Assembly (NCBI GenBank): GCA_025370845.1
Contig: JAMXFF010000027.1
Span: 1-64,000, forward strand
Reading direction: 5' to 3'
From: Laspinema palackyanum D2a
Lineage (GTDB): Bacteria > Cyanobacteriota > Cyanobacteriia > Cyanobacteriales > Laspinemataceae
Length of the DNA: 64,000 bases
This document shows, in pieces, positions 43,691 to 52,765 of this stretch; the stretch's first letter is position 1, and the number at the start of each line of letters is the position of its first letter. The notes below the pieces were generated by a model. The model ran no database searches. It was given only the letters and a program-made list of their open reading frames with translations, and had not been told where the DNA came from. A program made the position numbers and the translations under genes.

Positions 43691-44329
43691 TCAACGCGGG
43701 TCAAGAATCAGGGTTTGATTGAGGCGGCCCGTACCCTGAGTTTCATGCCTGACCGTATTGCGATCGCCGGTTAACTCCACATAAATGCTGGAATTAGCGG
43801 GAGTATAATTCCCGGTGATTTCAATTTCATTTCGGCCCGGATTGAGATAAGACGAGAGGTCGATCGCCGTATAGTTGCCGCGAATGGTTTCCACCACTTT
43901 CCCATCAATCACAATCTCGGCGTTGATATAAGTGCCGCGATCACCCCAAACTTCTAGGGCTAATTGGTCCGAATCCACCGTAATCTCGGTGGTTTCTTGG
44001 TTTTGAGACAGGTTATTGCGGCGTGACTGCCGGGAATACACCGACTGAGACAACAGATTAGGGCGCTCAAGGGGGAAAACAATCAATCCCGATCGCGATC
44101 GGTCTAAGTGAGTCTGTGGCCCGAGGCGACTGCGACTACGAACGGATTCAATCCTCAATCCGCCCTCGGATTCAACTCGAATTCCCTGTTCATCCACCTG
44201 AATTGACATCTGGGATTGGGCCTGAGTCGCACCCAGCATCAAGGCAGCTAAGGATGTGAACAGGGCAACCCATCTCACACTGGGGGGCGGATTGATTAAA
44301 TACCCCATAAATTTGATGGCTCTATACAT
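43691..44329 (-). CDS. Secreted protein of unknown function, cluster member 1
   Basis: A 212-aa exported protein starting MYRAIKFMGYLINPPP, with a hydrophobic signal (WVALFTSLAALMLGATQAQS). A longer frame from 44,365 is less likely. The mature part has a charged Arg/Ser-rich region (RSRSRLGPQTHLDRSRSG) and a C-terminal beta-rich half with EVWGDRGTYINAEIVIDG and ITGNYTPANSSIYVELTGD. It is the last of four small secreted-protein genes in the same orientation. I do not recognise the family. Confidence 0.6.
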   Translation of the reverse strand: MYRAIKFMGYLINPPPSVRWVALFTSLAALMLGATQAQSQMSIQVDEQGIRVESEGGLRIESVRSRSRLGPQTHLDRSRSGLIVFPLERPNLLSQSVYSRQSRRNNLSQNQETTEITVDSDQLALEVWGDRGTYINAEIVIDGKVVETIRGNYTAIDLSSYLNPGRNEIEITGNYTPANSSIYVELTGDRNTVRHETQGTGRLNQTLILDPR

Positions 44330-44392
44330 TATTTTAGTCCTAAATACAAAAAGACAGCAGCCCATCTACCTGATTCATTTAATCCCATGCAC

Positions 44393-44812
44393 TTACTCAA
44401 TTAACCGCAGTTGTTCTCGATAGCGAATGGCCGGATTATTAATAGAGTTAATGCGATCGGCAGGATTATCAACGTTAATTTGAGGATTGACCTGAATCTG
44501 CACCGGATAGCTGGTTGACCTGAGCGATCGCTCTCCCCCTCGGACGGATTGACGAACGGAACGGTTTTGAACCGCCCGATTCGGTCCCACATGAATTTGG
44601 GTTCCCGTAGTCACCGTGGCATTGCGACCACAACTGCCGGGGTTTCCCATATCAACCGTATTGGTTTGCTGGGCCGGACCTGCGCCACTGATGGAAATTT
44701 GCACCCCGGTATCAATTTGCACACATTGGGCGCCAGCTAAATCCGTAGCAACCGGGGCAATGCTGAATAAAGCCGCAATGGATAAACTGCTTAGAAATGA
44801 AGATTTTTTCAT
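44393..44812 (-). CDS. Secreted protein of unknown function, cluster member 2
   Basis: A 139-aa protein with a typical signal peptide (KKSSFLSSLSIAALFSIAPV). The mature part has two Cys (AQCVQIDTG, GSCGRNA), a QTNTVDMGNPG segment, an Arg/Ser/Gln-rich centre (QNRSVRQSVRGGERS) and a VQIQVNPQINVDNP strand. It is beta-rich and polar, resembling matrix or surface proteins. Its ribosome site is weak. Family unknown. Confidence 0.6.
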   Translation of the reverse strand: MKKSSFLSSLSIAALFSIAPVATDLAGAQCVQIDTGVQISISGAGPAQQTNTVDMGNPGSCGRNATVTTGTQIHVGPNRAVQNRSVRQSVRGGERSLRSTSYPVQIQVNPQINVDNPADRINSINNPAIRYREQLRLIE

Positions 44813-44948
44813 GAACTTTACCGATGAAGATGACTAAATAGGGGAGAAAAAAAGAAGTCTTTTCTTCCCGATTGAATTACAGGAAATAAAGGGGATGCAC
44901 CAAGATTGAGTCTGATATTGCTTTCACGGAATTATCAAAATTAGGCCA

Positions 44949-45275
44949 TTAGTGCCGGATAAAATTTTGATGATTTCGGGAAGAAGCGTTGGGAAGATTA
45001 GCCGGAGTGCGGATGATACTGGGGCTAACCGACTGGTATAGCGGGTTCGAGGATGGCACAGAGGAATGGGGAAAGGTCCGACCCCTTGGGTCAACATAAT
45101 ACAGATTGATGTTTTGGTTAACGGTGTTACCGTTGCCGGTAATCGCCGTTTGTTGATCAATGGAGGGGATCGGGGGGCGACTGTTACCCGGTGAGACTTG
45201 TGCCGCTAGGGGAGTGGCGATCGCCACGGTGGAAAGGGTAGCGGCCAAACCGACTCGGATCAAATGTGTGAACAT
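44949..45275 (-). CDS. Secreted protein with a curlin-like TGNGN motif, cluster member 3
   Basis: A 108-aa exported protein (signal LIRVGLAATLSTVAIATPLA). The mature N terminus holds DQQTAITGNGNTVNQN, which fits the G-x-G/N-x-V-x-Q rhythm of curlin repeats but occurs only once. The rest is Pro/Ser-rich. It shares the TGNGN-x-V-x-QN word with cluster member 4, so the two are related. Confidence 0.6.
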   Translation of the reverse strand: MFTHLIRVGLAATLSTVAIATPLAAQVSPGNSRPPIPSIDQQTAITGNGNTVNQNINLYYVDPRGRTFPHSSVPSSNPLYQSVSPSIIRTPANLPNASSRNHQNFIRH

Positions 45276-45358
45276 AATTTGCACCGTGAGGAAAGGGAAT
45301 GACGTCGGGTGAGCTCTATCCCGACGTCAGGATCGGGAGTTGTCCACAGGCGATCGCC

Positions 45359-45766
45359 TTAATGTTTCTTTTGATAGTGAGGACGAGGGCGAGGTGCGAA
45401 CCGCGTGCCATCGGCTTCCACAGTGGTTTGACGATTGCTTTGCCGGACTTGGTTGTGATGTCCGTAAACGTCCGCATTCTGCAATTGGTCCTGAACAACC
45501 CCTTGGTTTCCGACTCCACCACCCCGGCGATCGATATTGGTTTGGGTAGAATTTTGGTCAACAAAGTTTCCATTGCCGGTTACAACCGCACGTTGTTCAC
45601 TGGTTTGCACGACCGCACTATCCCCACTGACGCGGTATCCCCCGGCTTGAGCAGGAAGGGGTGCAATGCCTAAAGTGGCGAGGGTGAGTAAACCCAAGAC
45701 TGCACTGAGTTTCGGCATTTTGACAGATTGAGCAACGGTTTGATAAGCCTTGAGAGAGATAATCAT
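45359..45766 (-). CDS. Secreted protein with a curlin-like TGNGN motif, cluster member 4
   Basis: A 135-aa exported protein from the Met at 45,766 (start MIISLKAYQTVAQSVKMP); an in-frame extension to 45,874 is rejected because it would bury the signal peptide. The signal (LSAVLGLLTLATLGIAPLPAQA) precedes EQRAVVTGNGNFVDQNSTQ, then QGVVQDQLQNADVYGHHNQV, a second similar N/Q-rich stretch, and a basic His-rich tail. Repeated N-x-V-x-Q spacing suggests amyloid-like or fibre-forming surface material; this is inference. Confidence 0.6.
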   Translation of the reverse strand: MIISLKAYQTVAQSVKMPKLSAVLGLLTLATLGIAPLPAQAGGYRVSGDSAVVQTSEQRAVVTGNGNFVDQNSTQTNIDRRGGGVGNQGVVQDQLQNADVYGHHNQVRQSNRQTTVEADGTRFAPRPRPHYQKKH

Positions 45767-46271
45767 TGTTTTGTTTGGTTTGAAGTGAGTAAGGGTTGAA
45801 GAGTGGAGCGTTGGCGCTACCCTCTTTAATCCTCTGAACTTCTCCATTAAAGAGCCTCTGATTTCTCTTGTCAAGGGATTTTTGAGTTTTTTTTAAGAGC
45901 CTCTCCGGGGGATGTTAGGGGAAGTTTCCGAGGGTTTTTATGGTGATTATGCCAAGATAAGTCCGCTAAAATTTCACTTTAAGTATGAAGTTTGGGTCTT
46001 GATTATATTGCAATATCACCACAAACATTTTTGATGGGGTTGCCTCTGAAATGGGTGAAAACGGTCCGGGAGAAAACAAGTAAACTTTTGTAAAAAAAAG
46101 AGGGGGATTGCCCCTCCGAGTGTTATCGTGAATGCAGACGATATACCTTAAATAACTTCCCGCCCGATGAGAGCGGGATCGGTTGTTTGATCGCAGAGTA
46201 GGCGTTGCCCAGGTGCTTCCGGGGAGTTCAACGGTCAGCGGTTGCGATCGCCATCTGACCTCCTCCCCCCT
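45767..46271. other. Intergenic region with a leftward terminator
   Basis: About 500 nt between the secreted-protein cluster and msrB. It should hold the promoter for the cluster. The only clear element is the terminator listed separately. Confidence 0.4.
46092..46117 (-). terminator. Intrinsic terminator for the msrB operon
   Basis: On the minus strand GAGGGG-CAATC-CCCCTC is followed by TTTTTTTT. It lies about 155 nt after the msrB stop and before the next minus-strand cluster. Confidence 0.7.
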
Positions 46272-46673
46272 CTAATCTTCCACTTTCTCAAAGTCCAGAG
46301 ATGCCGAATTAATGCAGTAGCGCAACCCCGTCGGTTTCGGGCCATCGGGAAAAACATGACCGAGATGGGCGTCACAATTGGCACAGAGAACTTCCGTGCG
46401 CCGCATAAACAGGGCGCGGTCCTCTTCTTCGGCGATCTGCCCCTCCTGAATCGGGGCCCAAAAAGAGGGCCAGCCGGTACCGGAGTCAAACTTAGTCTGT
46501 GAGCTAAATAACTCCGTCCCGCAACAGACGCATTTATAGACTCCCTTCTCTTTATTATCGTGGTAGGCTCCCGTGAACGCTCTTTCGGTTCCCTTCTTTC
46601 TAGCGACCTTGAACTGTTCCGGGGTCAGTTGCTCTTTCCACTCGCTTTCCGATTTTTGAATTTTCTGAACCAT
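46272..46673 (-). CDS. msrB: Peptide-methionine (R)-S-oxide reductase
   Basis: A 133-aa MsrB that repairs oxidised methionine in proteins. Zinc-binding pairs are CVCC-type Cys48/Cys51 and Cys97/Cys100 ([13 protein letters not shown]). The catalytic Cys120 is in [11 protein letters not shown]. The substrate-binding SGTGWPSFW is intact. There is no signal peptide, so it is cytosolic. It is separated from the upstream fibrillin gene by only 3 nt and surely shares its transcript; pairing a repair enzyme with a thylakoid-lipid protein suggests an oxidative-stress context. Confidence 0.96.
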   Translation of the reverse strand: MVQKIQKSESEWKEQLTPEQFKVARKKGTERAFTGAYHDNKEKGVYKCVCCGTELFSSQTKFDSGTGWPSFWAPIQEGQIAEEEDRALFMRRTEVLCANCDAHLGHVFPDGPKPTGLRYCINSASLDFEKVED

Positions 46674-46676
46674 CGT

Positions 46677-47264
46677 TCATTCCTCTGGTGGGGTATGTGA
46701 AAGTATTATTCTATCGTTATCCTTGCCGAGGGTTGGGGTTGAAGTCCCCACTCTCTGATAGAGGGAAATCCCACCTCGGTCCCCCCGTTCCAAATGCAGG
46801 TCCTCATCTAAGTAGGTGGTTTGTAGCCATCCCGAGGCCCACTTGCCTAGGGGCAGTTGGAGAGGCCCCAAGGAGCCGAGTTGCAACCCCAGGCGCTCAA
46901 ACCGGAACTGGATGCGGTGCTGTTTGTACTCAAAAGGACCGCCCACAATCAAGGAACTCCCAGCAATGGTAATTTGATTTTCAAACCACAGACGCTGGCA
47001 ATCCAGGCGTTGGATGACGGAGGCGATCGCCTTGCGGTTCATGCCGTTCCCCGGTTTGTTCCATTTCTGAGCATTGCGCGTTCCCGAGGTCCAGAGTAAC
47101 CGCCATTCCCCCTCTAGCAACTGGCGATCGCCTCGGATTTGGGCTTTTTCTAAAATGGCGACTGCTCCTTGCAGACTGGCCGAGTCGAGACTGCCTTCTT
47201 CCGAGTCCTTCAACAGTTGCGATCGCGCCGCTTGCACTGCCTCATCCCTGGTTTGGTTCGTCAT
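46677..47264 (-). CDS. PAP/fibrillin family protein
   Basis: A 195-aa member of the plastid lipid-associated protein family, found in cyanobacteria and chloroplasts. Landmarks are LLEGEWRLLWTSG, VGGPFEYKQHRIQFRFERL and GWLQTTYLDEDLHLERGDRG, the typical C-terminal signature, ending ISLYQRV. These lipocalin-like proteins bind lipophilic molecules at thylakoids or plastoglobule-like bodies and help in photoprotection. It is the first gene of a two-gene unit with msrB. Confidence 0.88.
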   Translation of the reverse strand: MTNQTRDEAVQAARSQLLKDSEEGSLDSASLQGAVAILEKAQIRGDRQLLEGEWRLLWTSGTRNAQKWNKPGNGMNRKAIASVIQRLDCQRLWFENQITIAGSSLIVGGPFEYKQHRIQFRFERLGLQLGSLGPLQLPLGKWASGWLQTTYLDEDLHLERGDRGGISLYQRVGTSTPTLGKDNDRIILSHTPPEE

Positions 47265-47363
47265 GCTTTCTTCATCTCCCCGATTTCTTCCCTAATTTAT
47301 CTAACTTCTGCTCAGAAGTTCAATTCGCCCTCAGAACTGACGCATATTTTGAAAACCCAACCT

Positions 47364-47391
47364 GTAGAGGCGATTCACGAATCGCCCCTAC
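47364..47391. repeat. Degenerate copy of the GTAGAGGCGATTCG palindrome
   Basis: GTAGAGGCGATTCACGAATC followed by GCCCCTAC matches the palindrome at 209-256 except for a few changes. It lies upstream of the fibrillin gene. Confidence 0.65.
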
Positions 47392-47493
47392 GGGGTGGGG
47401 TATGAGCGCCTTTGCGGTCTGAAAAGCAAAAAAAACCCCCTGAATCAAAAGGAAAGGGGATCAAGGCGGAATGATGTCAGGGTGATGGGGGTG

Positions 47494-47634
47494 CTACCGT
47501 TCCCAGGTCAAGATCGAGTTAAGCGGGTTTTGAGACAGAGGAGAATGGGTCTGATGGGGAACGGTGGAGGGACTGGTTAAAAACAAATGTAAAGACGATA
47601 CGATTGCCAGGGTTAAAAAAATTCGATTTAACAT
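47494..47634 (-). CDS. Possible small secreted protein (46 aa)
   Basis: Begins MLNRIFLTLAIVSSLHLFLT, a good signal-peptide or anchor pattern, then a polar tail STVPHQTHSPLSQNPLNSIL. No ribosome site is seen. The product could be a secreted peptide; the family is unknown. Confidence 0.35.
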   Translation of the reverse strand: MLNRIFLTLAIVSSLHLFLTSPSTVPHQTHSPLSQNPLNSILTWER

Positions 47635-48264
47635 AGTCGTGAGCGTTGATTTTTGATAAATCAACTCTAGTCGGGTTTGTTTTCCCGTCCGGATTGGAGG
47701 GTGTCACTATTTGATCCGATCGCCGATTATTCTCTTAAACCCTGATGCAGACTCCTACTGGACTCCCTCACGAGATGGACAGTTGAAAATCTGGCAAGGT
47801 GATGGATAGTTCTGACCGGCAGTTTATGGGTATTCTGGTTAATTTTTGCCAAAATTAAGATAAGAGCGATCGCCTGAAATCAAGCGATCGCCCTCGGGTT
47901 TGAGTTCGGGGAAAATGACCCCTCGAACGGTCGCCCATCCTCGGACTCTGTTAATTGTTGTACCCGAAAAATTCCTTTGGGGCGATCGCCACCCTAAAAA
48001 TACAGTTTTTGCCCACTGAGCAATGGAAAAATTCGGCCTTCCACATTAAAAATAGCGTCAATTTTTCACGCTTTTTCGCTGAAAGTAACCGGGTAGAAAG
48101 ATTGGAGAGGTCAGGGTTTCCGCCTAGTTTTGGGGGATGAACCGTGCTACTCTACTCGACCTTTAAGAGGTTTCATGTTTATAGGAAGAAGGTGGCGATT
48201 TCTGAGGTCTAAGGTAATCAATGGCTAGGCCAAATGTTAGGTAATCCGATGGGTTCGCTTTCAG
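47635..48264. other. Gene-poor stretch
   Basis: About 630 nt with HIP1 sites, including two close GCGATCGCC copies near 47,866 and 47,883 that could pair. I see no supported gene. Confidence 0.4.
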
Positions 48265-48393
48265 CTAGGCAGCTCTTTGAGAGGAATTTGAGTTGGTTGT
48301 CTCGGACGGTTTAATGACAATCCATTGACCTGTCACGGGATCGCGATAGGTTTCAAATGGATTCTGACGTAGTGGGGGATTGGTTTGCTCCAT
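48265..48393 (-). CDS. Small conserved-looking protein (42 aa)
   Basis: Reads MEQTNPPLRQNPFETYRDPV, then TGQWIVIKPSETTNSNSSQRAA-type tail (quoted in parts). The phrase NPFETYRDPVTGQW looks like a compact selected sequence and I associate similar short proteins with cyanobacteria. A ribosome site (AAGGG) is about 7 nt before the ATG. Function unknown. Confidence 0.55.
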   Translation of the reverse strand: MEQTNPPLRQNPFETYRDPVTGQWIVIKPSETTNSNSSQRAA

Positions 48394-48704
48394 CGTTTTA
48401 CCCTTGCCTCATGCAACAAAAGCATACACCTTTATCACTTATCCTAGATTGCTTTTCACTTGGCCTGGGCGATCGATCTCAAGGGTCGATGCGATCGTCA
48501 TCACATCGGATTATTGAGGGGCCTCTAATTCTGACTCGGAATCTCAGCTTTGTCCAGACCCCACAAGGACCTGTTCAAATCTGGCTAATTTTAATTTTTT
48601 CTATCGTTAATTCTTATTGAGCCGGGTGAGAAACTGAGTCAGTCAGTTGAGATGCGCTACGGAGGTTTAACCCCCTACAAATCTGCCTCAAGGGAAGGCA
48701 AATT

Positions 48705-48757
48705 CCCCGTTGAGTTGAGAGTACGGCGGTTGATTTCCAACCCTGAACTCAACAGGG
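48705..48757. other. Long hairpin with a nested stem
   Basis: CCCCGTTGAGTT pairs with AACTCAACAGGG (11 of 12), enclosing GGTTG...CAACC. It sits in a gene-poor region (48,394-49,576) and could be a structured RNA or another dispersed repeat. Confidence 0.3.
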
Positions 48758-48887
48758 AGTTGGAGTGAATAAAGATCCCATTGAGTTCACCCCATTTGGT
48801 GATCAAGGGGTCAGTCCGAGTTATGACATCTCCCCATCTGTACTGGAGGGATGACTCACAGAAGGAATGGCATCCCTGGGAACTCGG

Positions 48888-49088
48888 TTAGAGGGTCCGG
48901 CGAAAAAAATCAAAAACCTTCGTCACAAGTCGGGCAATCCGGAAGTAGGATTGATAGGGGAACGGCAGGGGCAAGGGAAGGGAATAGCCATAGGTTCGAT
49001 TTCTTAAGTGTTCTAGGCGCACTGGAAGGGTTACCCCCAGGGGTAGATGAAATGGTGTTTCTAAGTTTTTCCACAGGCGATCAAGCAT
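48888..49088 (-). CDS. Hypothetical protein (66 aa)
   Basis: Begins MLDRLWKNLETPFHLPLGVT and contains RTYGYSLPLPLPFPYQSYF, ending in VTKVFDFFRR. The composition (aromatic, Pro/Leu alternation, basic end) looks coding and unlike the noise ORFs here, but the ribosome site is weak and I do not know the family. Confidence 0.4.
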   Translation of the reverse strand: MLDRLWKNLETPFHLPLGVTLPVRLEHLRNRTYGYSLPLPLPFPYQSYFRIARLVTKVFDFFRRTL

Positions 49089-49576
49089 GGGACCGTGTTA
49101 ATCCAAATTTTTTTAAGAGTTGCCTTCACATTAAGCATGGCGCAAAACCTATTTCCGTGTCAAATGATACGAGATTGTCCGGGCACCTTCTAGGGTCCAT
49201 GAGGTCCGATCCTCGGTTTGCCCGTGAAATTTCCAGGGGCACAGGGTCAGGAATCCCGCCCGATCGCCCGCTTTGAGGGGAGACTTTTGAGGCCCTAGAT
49301 TCCTCCTTTGAATCCGTTAATTTAATAGGGCTTTTGAGCAATTATACAAGGGAGCTATTGTATCGATCGCGTTATCCAGACTAAAGGCAGTTACAAGGAC
49401 AGAGGCTGTGGCGCAGTGCGATCGCTTGGCTCGACTCTCAACCCCAATCTGCACCGGATTGAGGCTTGAATGCCGCTACAAAAACATTCAACTCAACTGG
49501 AGGGGTCGCGGGAACAATACGGGTGAGGCCGTACCTTGCTTGTATGATATCGGCAAAGACGTCGTTGGAATATTTT

Positions 49577-50017
49577 ATGGTTATGGAAGAAAATAATATT
49601 TTACCGGAATGCTCCGATGATGATGTGGTGTCATTTCGCGGCAAGCTGTTTAAAGTCAGTCAATTGCGGAAAATAATGGGCCATGCCATGACCGAGCAGA
49701 ACCAACTTAATCATACCCTTTCTAATGCATTAAAACAAAAAGGATTAGAGTTGGGGCTGACAGATACGAAAGAGTTTTTGAATCACGGAGTGAAGGGGGA
49801 ACTCCTAAAAATTACGGGTCAGGGTTGGCAAAAAGGCAAAATTAAAATGAAAATTAGTCTGGAATTTATCCCGGATGTTCCCGAGGATGCGCTGTTGTCA
49901 TCTGGAGAACAGCAACCGATGCAGGCGGGTGGCGATCGCCCCTTAGAGGAGACGGACTGGAGTAGAGGAATGCCACAGTCGGAAAAGAATGGACACCGAC
50001 AGCGCTACCCCCGCTAA
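49577..50017 (+). CDS. KGK-domain protein
   Basis: A 146-aa protein from the ATG at 49,577 (MVMEENNILPECSDDDVV); the longer TTG frame from 49,466 adds a poor N terminus. The KGK domain (about 8-105) includes DVVSFRGKLFKVSQL and the naming motif WQKGKIKMKISLEFIPD. The C-terminal 40 residues are polar and probably disordered. The family is nearly confined to cyanobacteria and its function is unknown. The next gene starts 57 nt later on the same strand and is probably its partner. Confidence 0.75.
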   Translation: MVMEENNILPECSDDDVVSFRGKLFKVSQLRKIMGHAMTEQNQLNHTLSNALKQKGLELGLTDTKEFLNHGVKGELLKITGQGWQKGKIKMKISLEFIPDVPEDALLSSGEQQPMQAGGDRPLEETDWSRGMPQSEKNGHRQRYPR

Positions 50018-50074
50018 CCAAAAACCGTTACAATAGCATCGCGTTCTTTTGCCCAACGCCTACCCCTTGGTGCT

Positions 50075-50719
50075 ATGACCCATTCTCAAACCCCGATCCA
50101 AACGGCCATTTTTTCCAACGACACCTTAATTAAGCTTCCCACCCACAAGTTTTATCGGCAGACATTCCTATTTAATGAACTGCTGTCTATCCTCCTGTGG
50201 GCCGTGACCCGCGTTTCTTACGACGTCAACTGTTTAATTGATGGGTCGAAAGGAACGGCGATTCAACCCAGTGGAGGATGGGATCGCGGGACGATTCGCT
50301 TGTTGGCGATCGCCGGATTCAAGATGCGCGGCGAGGAAACGTTACATCACATCGATTGTCTGACGCGACAAACCCCCAAGTTAATTTTGCCAGATACTGC
50401 CGTCATTCAAGCCGATACGAATCTGATTTGTCGCGAACCCCGTCAAGTCAGCGAAATTATCAAAGAGCTCAAAGAAGAAGTGCAAATCGCCTGTGCGGAA
50501 ACGACCGATTTTGTCAAACCCACTCGGTTAGGGTTTCCCACCATTGAATTTCTGGAACCGGGTAAGGAATGGCGACACGCCGAGATGCGCCTCAATATGG
50601 AATTATCTTTTCGTAGCGATCGCACTGCGGGAGATGACAACGGACAACCCAGAGATCGGATGATTTCTCAAAGCATTTCCCCCCTCGGTGATGTTTACGG
50701 TCCCTCCATTTCCACCTAG
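50075..50719 (+). CDS. Hypothetical cyanobacterial protein downstream of the KGK gene
   Basis: A 214-aa soluble protein. Visible segments are KLPTHKFYRQTFLFNELLSI, SYDVNCLIDG, WDRGTIRLLAIAGFKMRGEE and PTRLGFPTIEFLEPGKEWRH followed by a beta-strand AEMRLNMELSFRSD. There is no signal peptide or membrane segment. I do not recognise a known domain. Its position suggests it acts with the KGK protein. Confidence 0.6.
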   Translation: MTHSQTPIQTAIFSNDTLIKLPTHKFYRQTFLFNELLSILLWAVTRVSYDVNCLIDGSKGTAIQPSGGWDRGTIRLLAIAGFKMRGEETLHHIDCLTRQTPKLILPDTAVIQADTNLICREPRQVSEIIKELKEEVQIACAETTDFVKPTRLGFPTIEFLEPGKEWRHAEMRLNMELSFRSDRTAGDDNGQPRDRMISQSISPLGDVYGPSIST

Positions 50720-50905
50720 TCCCAGGGGACTCGATGGGGAGATCGACCCCAGTTGGGTCACCCCATCTGGGGTCGGGAATTTCAGGGGGCGATCGCCGTT
50801 AATTTCCGGCCCCAGGTGGGTGCTAGGACCTCAACCCCTCTAACTCCGGTCAGAATCGGACCCCACCCCCCACGCCTACCCCCTCCAAAACAGGCATTCT
50901 CCCAC

Positions 50906-52204
50906 TTATTTAGGCACGCCTTCGGTTAAAACTTCATGTCCATCTGGGGTCACCAATACATCATCCTCAATTCGTACCCCAATTCCCCGCCAGCAGTCGG
51001 GGATTTCCGGTTGTCCTTCCACAGGTTTCGTTTCCAACCCAATATAAATTCCCGGTTCTACCGTTAGCACATTTCCCGGTTGCAAATTCTGGGGTTCTTC
51101 TCCATTTTGATACACTCCCACATCATGGACATCTAAACCCAACCAATGCCCCGTTCTGTGCATATAAAAGGGTTTATATTTTTCTTCTTTAATAAGTTCC
51201 TCAATGTCTCCAGTGAGCAGTCCAATTTCCATTAATCCTTCCACCAAAACCCTTACCGCTGTATCGTGAATCTTGCTGTAGGGATTACCGGGTTGCACTT
51301 GGGCTGTTGCCTGTTTTTGCGCCTCCAAAACAATATCATAAATCGTCTGTTGTTCCGGGGTAAACGTACCACTCACGGGAAAAGTTCGGGTAATATCTGC
51401 ATTGTAATACCCATAAGCACAACCGGCATCAATCAGCAATAGATCGTTTTCTTGCAGTTGGCGATCGTTTTCAATATAGTGCAAAATGCAGCTATTCCCA
51501 CCGGAAGCAACAATAGACGGATAAGCAAACCCATTGCCTCCTTGCAAGCGAAATAAATGCTCCATTTCCGCTTGAATTTCATACTCATATCGCCCAGGTT
51601 GTGCGAACTCTTGAGCATGAATGTGCGCCTTGACTGAAATTTCCGCAGCTTTTCGCATCAATTCTAATTCTGCCGGACTTTTCACCAAGCGCAACGGATG
51701 TAAAATTGTCCCGGAATCTTGAATGGCGACGGGTCCAGTTCCCCGCTTGGGATAGGTTCTCATCAACCGTTGCCAATGGGTTAGAACGGTTTCATTAAAC
51801 TGGCGATCGCGTCCAACGTGATAGTATATGCAACTGGCTTTAATTAAATATTGCGGTAACTTTTCTTCCAGTTCACTAATCGGATAAGCTTCATCGGCAC
51901 CATAGCGTTCCTTTGCACCTTCCACTCCCATTCGGTATCCCGTCCATACCTCTTTTTCCGGGTCCTTGGGTTGTACAAAAAGCACAAATTGATGTTCTTC
52001 ATGATGGGGTGCAAACACCGCCACCGCATTGGGTTCATTGAACCCGGTTAAATAGTAAAAATCACTATCTTGGCGAAATGTATATTCCACATCATTGTGC
52101 ATCACCGCCATCGGCGCACTCCGAAAAATCGCGGTCCCACTGCCGATTTTTTCCATCAGTGCCTGCCGTCGTTGCTGATATTCTGCTGCTTCGATCATAG
52201 TCAT
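50906..52204 (-). CDS. pepP: Xaa-Pro aminopeptidase (M24B)
   Basis: A 432-aa metallopeptidase that removes an N-terminal residue preceding proline. The N-terminal AMP_N domain (1-135) includes MHNDVEYTFRQDSDFYYLTGF. The pita-bread catalytic domain carries the metal ligands: LLIDAGCAYGYYNADITRTF (two Asp), HRTGHWLGLDVHD (His), LTVEPGIYI (Glu) and VRIEDDVLV (Glu). All are present. It is cytosolic and monocistronic. Confidence 0.95.
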   Translation of the reverse strand: MTMIEAAEYQQRRQALMEKIGSGTAIFRSAPMAVMHNDVEYTFRQDSDFYYLTGFNEPNAVAVFAPHHEEHQFVLFVQPKDPEKEVWTGYRMGVEGAKERYGADEAYPISELEEKLPQYLIKASCIYYHVGRDRQFNETVLTHWQRLMRTYPKRGTGPVAIQDSGTILHPLRLVKSPAELELMRKAAEISVKAHIHAQEFAQPGRYEYEIQAEMEHLFRLQGGNGFAYPSIVASGGNSCILHYIENDRQLQENDLLLIDAGCAYGYYNADITRTFPVSGTFTPEQQTIYDIVLEAQKQATAQVQPGNPYSKIHDTAVRVLVEGLMEIGLLTGDIEELIKEEKYKPFYMHRTGHWLGLDVHDVGVYQNGEEPQNLQPGNVLTVEPGIYIGLETKPVEGQPEIPDCWRGIGVRIEDDVLVTPDGHEVLTEGVPK

Positions 52205-52361
52205 TCTCTAATCAAACGAGGTTTTCAGTGATTGCTGTCACAGTGTCAATGTGTTTATTATCACAGATTTTACCGATCGCGATCGGTCTGGTTTCCTCCA
52301 AAATAGTTGAAACTAACATAAGGGAATCTACAATTTTTTTTAAGAGGATGCAGTAGCTGTT

Positions 52362-52568
52362 ATGATAGACTTTCTGGTAGAATCTGCATTTAAAACCGGA
52401 TGCCTCAGCGTTGAGTCCGAAGCCTTAATCCGCCAAGTCCTCGCCACCAAAGGCTGTAAGTCAGCGGATCTCGACTCGCTACAAAAACTATGGGACGCTC
52501 TCAATACCGGCTGTATTCGTCGCGAAGCCGGTTCCAAATTGGCAATGCCCCTACTAGAAAGGCGCTAA
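52362..52568 (+). CDS. Small hypothetical protein (68 aa)
   Basis: Reads MIDFLVESAFKTGCLSVESE at the start, then LIRQVLATKGCKSADLDSLQ and KLWDALNTGCIRREAGSKLA. Three evenly spaced Cys residues and a helical pattern suggest a small folded protein. An AAGAGGA site lies about 14 nt upstream. I think related proteins occur in other cyanobacteria, but cannot name the family. Confidence 0.6.
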   Translation: MIDFLVESAFKTGCLSVESEALIRQVLATKGCKSADLDSLQKLWDALNTGCIRREAGSKLAMPLLERR

Positions 52569-52610
52569 CCTCTTTCTTCGGGAGTCGCGGAAGAACCCCA
52601 CCCTAACCCT

Positions 52611-52733
52611 CCCCTTGCCAAGGGGAGGGGACCGGAAGTAAGAAACCTACTCTTGTAAGTCTTCCCCATCTCCCCATCTGCCCTATCTCCCCTATCTTCC
52701 CCATCTCCCCCATCCTCCATCCTCTAAAATATT
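52611..52733. repeat. Hairpin and pyrimidine-rich tandem repeats
   Basis: CTCCCCTTG pairs with CAAGGGGAG (52,611-52,629), followed by tandem CCCATCT/CCCTATCT units to about 52,733. This is low-complexity sequence before aguA. Confidence 0.6.
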
Positions 52734-52765
52734 CAATAGAGGAGAAAAACTTTGGAGGAACGCGC

